A stretch of DNA of 64,000 nucleotides from AV40 sp038230255 (lineage in GTDB: Bacteria > Verrucomicrobiota > Verrucomicrobiia > Chthoniobacterales > UBA10450). Positions 60,872 to 64,000 of this stretch are shown piece by piece. The notes beneath the pieces are model-generated. The model did no database searches and was not told the DNA's origin. It saw nothing but the letters and a program-made list of their open reading frames with translations. Within the stretch, counting starts at the first letter, position 1, and the number at the start of each line of letters is the position of its first letter. Location: NCBI GenBank assembly GCA_038230255.1, contig JBBRNP010000007.1, forward strand, positions 62,001 to 126,000. The letters run 5' to 3'. Both the position numbers and the translations under genes were made by a program.

Positions 60872-63415
60872 ATGCCCGACCCCCCGCCTGCGATTCTTCG
60901 ACACATTGATTATTCAGGCCGTGCTCGCGCGAGAAAATATACGGCAAAAGGCGCTCGTGCGGGTGCGTTCAGGGTGTTTCCGCGAAGACGTGCCGAACAC
61001 GCGCAAAAGTTGGAGCGAGAGTTGCGCACCGTGTTGCAAGAGGCTCAGAGGCTGCGCGCGACCCGCGAGCTAGCCGAATACACAGATGACGCTGGCGTCA
61101 CATTGGAGATCAAAGGGGAGCCCAACTACCCACTTAATACTAAGGCGTTCGATGCTCCGCGGTTTGGGCTCACTTTGCTAAACGTCCGAGAAATTACTAC
61201 GCCTCAGCCGGAAGGAGACCCGGTTATAACGACGGTCGCGACTGTGTTCGTTGGGAACGGCAAATTAAAATACCTGGTCAAGCGAGTTGCAGATTACGCC
61301 ACCAAGGACACGAAGAGGGATCATCCGAAAAACGAAGAATTGATCGCGAACATTGCGGCGATTGGCCTCGCTGCCATCGACGCCTACTGGACATCAAAAC
61401 ACCCGTTGCCAGGGCTCGACGAATCAACTTGGTGGGAGGTTTGGATACGCGCGGGCGGATCATCCGAGAAACGGGAGATTTACGAAGACGCCGTGATCCA
61501 GAGTGCCGAACGGCTGGCGATGGAGGTCAAGGCGGGAAGACTTCGATTGCCCGAGCATACTGTAATACTTCTGAGGACGACGCGGCGAATACTTTCATCA
61601 GCGGTAGCGGTTCTAAATTTCGTCAGCGAATTACGGTATCCAGCTCTGACAGCAGCGATTTTCGCCGAGCAGTCCCTCAGAGTTCACTTCGAAGCAGTCA
61701 ACGACCTGATTGGCCGCCGTGTATTGCCACACGATGATTCACCTGCAGTTTGCATCCTCGATACGGGTGTTAACAGGGGACATCCCCTCCTTTCAGATAT
61801 TTTGGCAGAATCGGATCAAGACACCGTACGTGAAGAGTGGGGCAAGGATGATCATCATCAGCCGGGGCATGGCACACCAATGGCGGGGCTTGCTGCATAC
61901 GGTGATCTAACCGGTGCATTGAGCGTTACTGACCCGATCGAACTAAAATATCGGCTAGAGTCGGTTAAGATTCTCCCGAGAGTTGGGCATAATGAGCCTG
62001 AGCACTACGGTGTTATCACACAGCAGGCGATGTCGATTGCTGAACTGAACGCGCCGACTCGCGATCGGGTATTCACGCTTGCCGTCACGGCAACTGATGC
62101 ACCCGATTTCAAAGAGACAGGGAAGCCCAGTGCGTGGTCGAGTGCGATTGATAGTTATACTGCAGGATATTTGGAGCAAGACGACACAAAGCGGCTCGTT
62201 TGTATCAGCGCAGGAAATGTCAATCCGCGTAATCGATCTGATTATGTGAGTCTGAATGAATTGAACTCGGTGGAGGATCCGGGGCAATCCTGGAATGCGC
62301 TCACGATCGGTGCATTTACCGATAAAGACACGCTTTACGACGAGAGCGGTAACCTATTAACCGGATGGCAGTGCATCGCTCCTAAAGGTGGATTGTGTCC
62401 TACGAGTTGCACGGGAGTGCTGTGGAACACAAAAGAATCCAGGCACTGGCCAATAAAGCCTGACCTGGTACTCGAAGGCGGAAATCTTGCTGCGGACGGC
62501 AGCGGTTTTGTAAGCGCGTTAGACTCACTTTCTCTTTTGACTACACATGCTGCGTTTCAACAGCGACTCTTTACGACTTTTGGCGACACCAGTGCTGCGA
62601 CCGCACTTGCTGCCGGCATGGCCGCCACCATATAAGCCGACTATCCAGAATTTTGGCCTGAGACACTTCGTGCCTTGATGGTGCATTCAGCGGACTGGAC
62701 TTCGGCGATGAAAGCCAACATTCGAATGGATCAGAAGTCATCAGTTGCAAATATGTTGTATCACTTTGGACACGGTGTGCCCAACATTACTCGCGCAATA
62801 GCTTGCGCACGCGACCGGGCAACTCTTGTTTGCCAAGATTCACTTCAACCGTTTGAGCGGCGCGACGACGGAAGTATCGGAACACGAGACATGATGCTCT
62901 ATCATCTCCCGTGGCCAAAAACCTTGCTTCAAGCTCATCCAGAAGCATTGATGCGGCTCCGTGTGACGCTGTCGTATTTCGTCGAGCCGAATCCGGGCTC
63001 CCGTGCGGTCAATAGCGAATACCGGTACGCCGGCTGCAATTTGCGATTCCACGTACAGACACCTACTGAGACACGCGCCGCGTTCATTAATCGTGTCACA
63101 GACGCGATCACAGAAGAAGAGAGACGGGCCTATCAAAGACCGGACGATACTACGGACGGATGGATCATCGGCGATGAAAACCGGCGACGCGGTTCCCTTC
63201 ATAGCGACACTTGGATCGGAACAGCTGCAAGACTTGCCCAGATGGAACATTTGATCGTTTATCCAGTCAATGGGTGGTGGCGCCTCCGACCGCAGCACAA
63301 GCGCTTTAATGACCGAATACGATATAGTCTGATTGCTAGCATCGAAGCGTTGAGCGCTGACATCGACGTGTATGCCTCAGTGCAAACCGAAGTCACGTTG
63401 CCCGTAAGCGTTTAG
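60872..63415 (+). pseudogene. ietS: Subtilisin-like protease, IetS-like, with internal TAA
   Basis: The same frame continues on both sides of a TAA at 62633-62635, giving 587 residues before it and 259 after; without it the protein would have 847 residues. The S8 triad lies before the stop: Asp297 (CILDTGV), His333 (GHGTPMAG), Asn449 (ISAGN) and Ser574 (GDTSAATALAAG). The stop falls in the conserved helix after the Ser. The region beyond (DYPEFWPETLRALMVHSADW) is the normal continuation of S8 proteases of this type. Either the gene is newly inactivated or the TAA is a sequencing error or read through. Confidence 0.85.
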
Positions 63416-63485
63416 GTTTGGTAGTCTGAATTATTTGTCCGCTGATGTCTTGCATTGCGGCATCTCGTTAAGAAATCCTTGCAAT
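63416..63485. other. 70-nt spacer before cyclase gene
   Basis: The spacer after the protease gene shows no gene, hairpin or clear promoter. Confidence 0.4.
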
Positions 63486-64000
63486 ATGCCCATCGATATT
63501 CCGCGAATCGGCACAATTAGCGCATTCGTCATGCTTGTGGACATCAATCGATTTGGCGAAATGGTGAGCAAAGCTGGCGGTGACCTCATTGCACAATTTA
63601 CACGCGACGTTTTGAGTGGAGCGATTATGAATATAGAGAAGGAAGAAGGAGAGGTTATCGGGTTCATGGGCGATGCGATCCTAGGTGTTTTTCCGGACGG
63701 CGATCATACTGCAAAAGCATGTTTCGGAATTGCGCACGATCTGGATAGACAGTGCGAATACATTTCTATCCATCAGAAAAAATTTCCGCAGGACTGGGGG
63801 TTCGCACCTGGTGGACCATCGATTAAGATCTCTATCGAATATGGTGCGCTAGATGTTTCCACGATCGCAAGTCGCGCTTTAGGAGAGCAGCGTCTCGTCG
63901 TGGGTGATGCGATCAACTACGCTAGTCGCATTAGTCCGGCAGGAGAGGGTAATCGCTGCAACGTCGGTCCGGTTGCCGCGAAAATGGAAGGGTTGTCGTG
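63486..64000 (+). CDS. Class III nucleotide cyclase, partial (runs off window)
   Basis: The ATG at 63486 opens 171 codons to the window edge. Class III cyclase features: metal-binding Asp19 in AFVMLVDINRFGEM, metal-binding Asp63 in VIGFMGDAILGVFP, and VVGDAINYASRI near 143-155 with the catalytic Asn/Arg pair. The Lys normally three residues before GD, which helps select adenine, is Gly59. Pycsar pyrimidine cyclases also lack the purine-selecting residues, so this could be one; a plain adenylate cyclase-like enzyme remains possible. It begins 70 nt after the IetS-like gene. The effector, if any, would lie to the right. Confidence 0.85.
   Translation, partial: MPIDIPRIGTISAFVMLVDINRFGEMVSKAGGDLIAQFTRDVLSGAIMNIEKEEGEVIGFMGDAILGVFPDGDHTAKACFGIAHDLDRQCEYISIHQKKFPQDWGFAPGGPSIKISIEYGALDVSTIASRALGEQRLVVGDAINYASRISPAGEGNRCNVGPVAAKMEGLS

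Overview
The window looks like a chromosomal segment of a soil-type Verrucomicrobiota bacterium, probably near Chthoniobacterales. This is an inference from gene content and style: a split nuo locus without nuoEFG, a verrucomicrobial-style EF-P, a deoxyhypusine-synthase homologue, and spacers packed with short repeat families whose translation reads like RSLGEGG or MFDVRCSMLDV. No rRNA, tRNA, CRISPR array or phage structural module was seen.

Layout. 0-3.2 kb: an electron-transfer operon (Fe-S protein cut by the window edge, heme-b-like membrane protein, membrane-anchored decaheme cytochrome). 3.3-12.4 kb: agmatine deiminase, SGNH hydrolase, gap-pgk-tpiA, a LolA-like protein, a PAP2-GT39-GT2 operon and a PtsN-like IIA protein. 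12.5-28.5 kb: argS, treY, membrane metalloprotease, efp, kdsD, glycosyltransferases, a bifunctional PBP, MidA-like methyltransferase, ferredoxin, metallophosphoesterase and a transglutaminase-like protein. 28.5-46.6 kb: respiratory complex I as two divergent arms. nuoA-B-C-D-I run on the minus strand, with a KaiC-like ATPase, hybrid histidine kinase, CheB-like fragment and a broken four-helix-bundle gene lying between nuoB and nuoC. nuoH-J-K-L-M-M-N run on the plus strand, with an ORF6N-domain gene between the two nuoM genes. 46.7-58.5 kb: deoxyhypusine-synthase-like protein, DUF1579, phospholipase D, acyltransferase, DUF697, small unknown genes, a 44-residue basic protein with its own terminator, an ABC-F ATPase and an HI0933-type flavoprotein.

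58.5-64 kb is a defence-like island: an ABC-F tail remnant, a 28-codon stub of a cytosine DNA methyltransferase, an HNH endonuclease with an SRA-like N-terminal region, an IetA-like AAA ATPase, an IetS-like subtilase interrupted by one in-frame TAA, and at the right edge a class III nucleotide cyclase with Gly where the purine-selecting Lys normally sits.

Two window-wide signals stand out. The 10-mer TGTCGATCTT occurs at least 27 times (20 plus, 7 minus); all six copies inside minus-strand genes are still in the plus orientation, so its polarity follows the chromosome rather than the genes. Several short palindromic repeats appear mobile: they sit inside coding regions, nest in each other, and are flanked by direct repeats.
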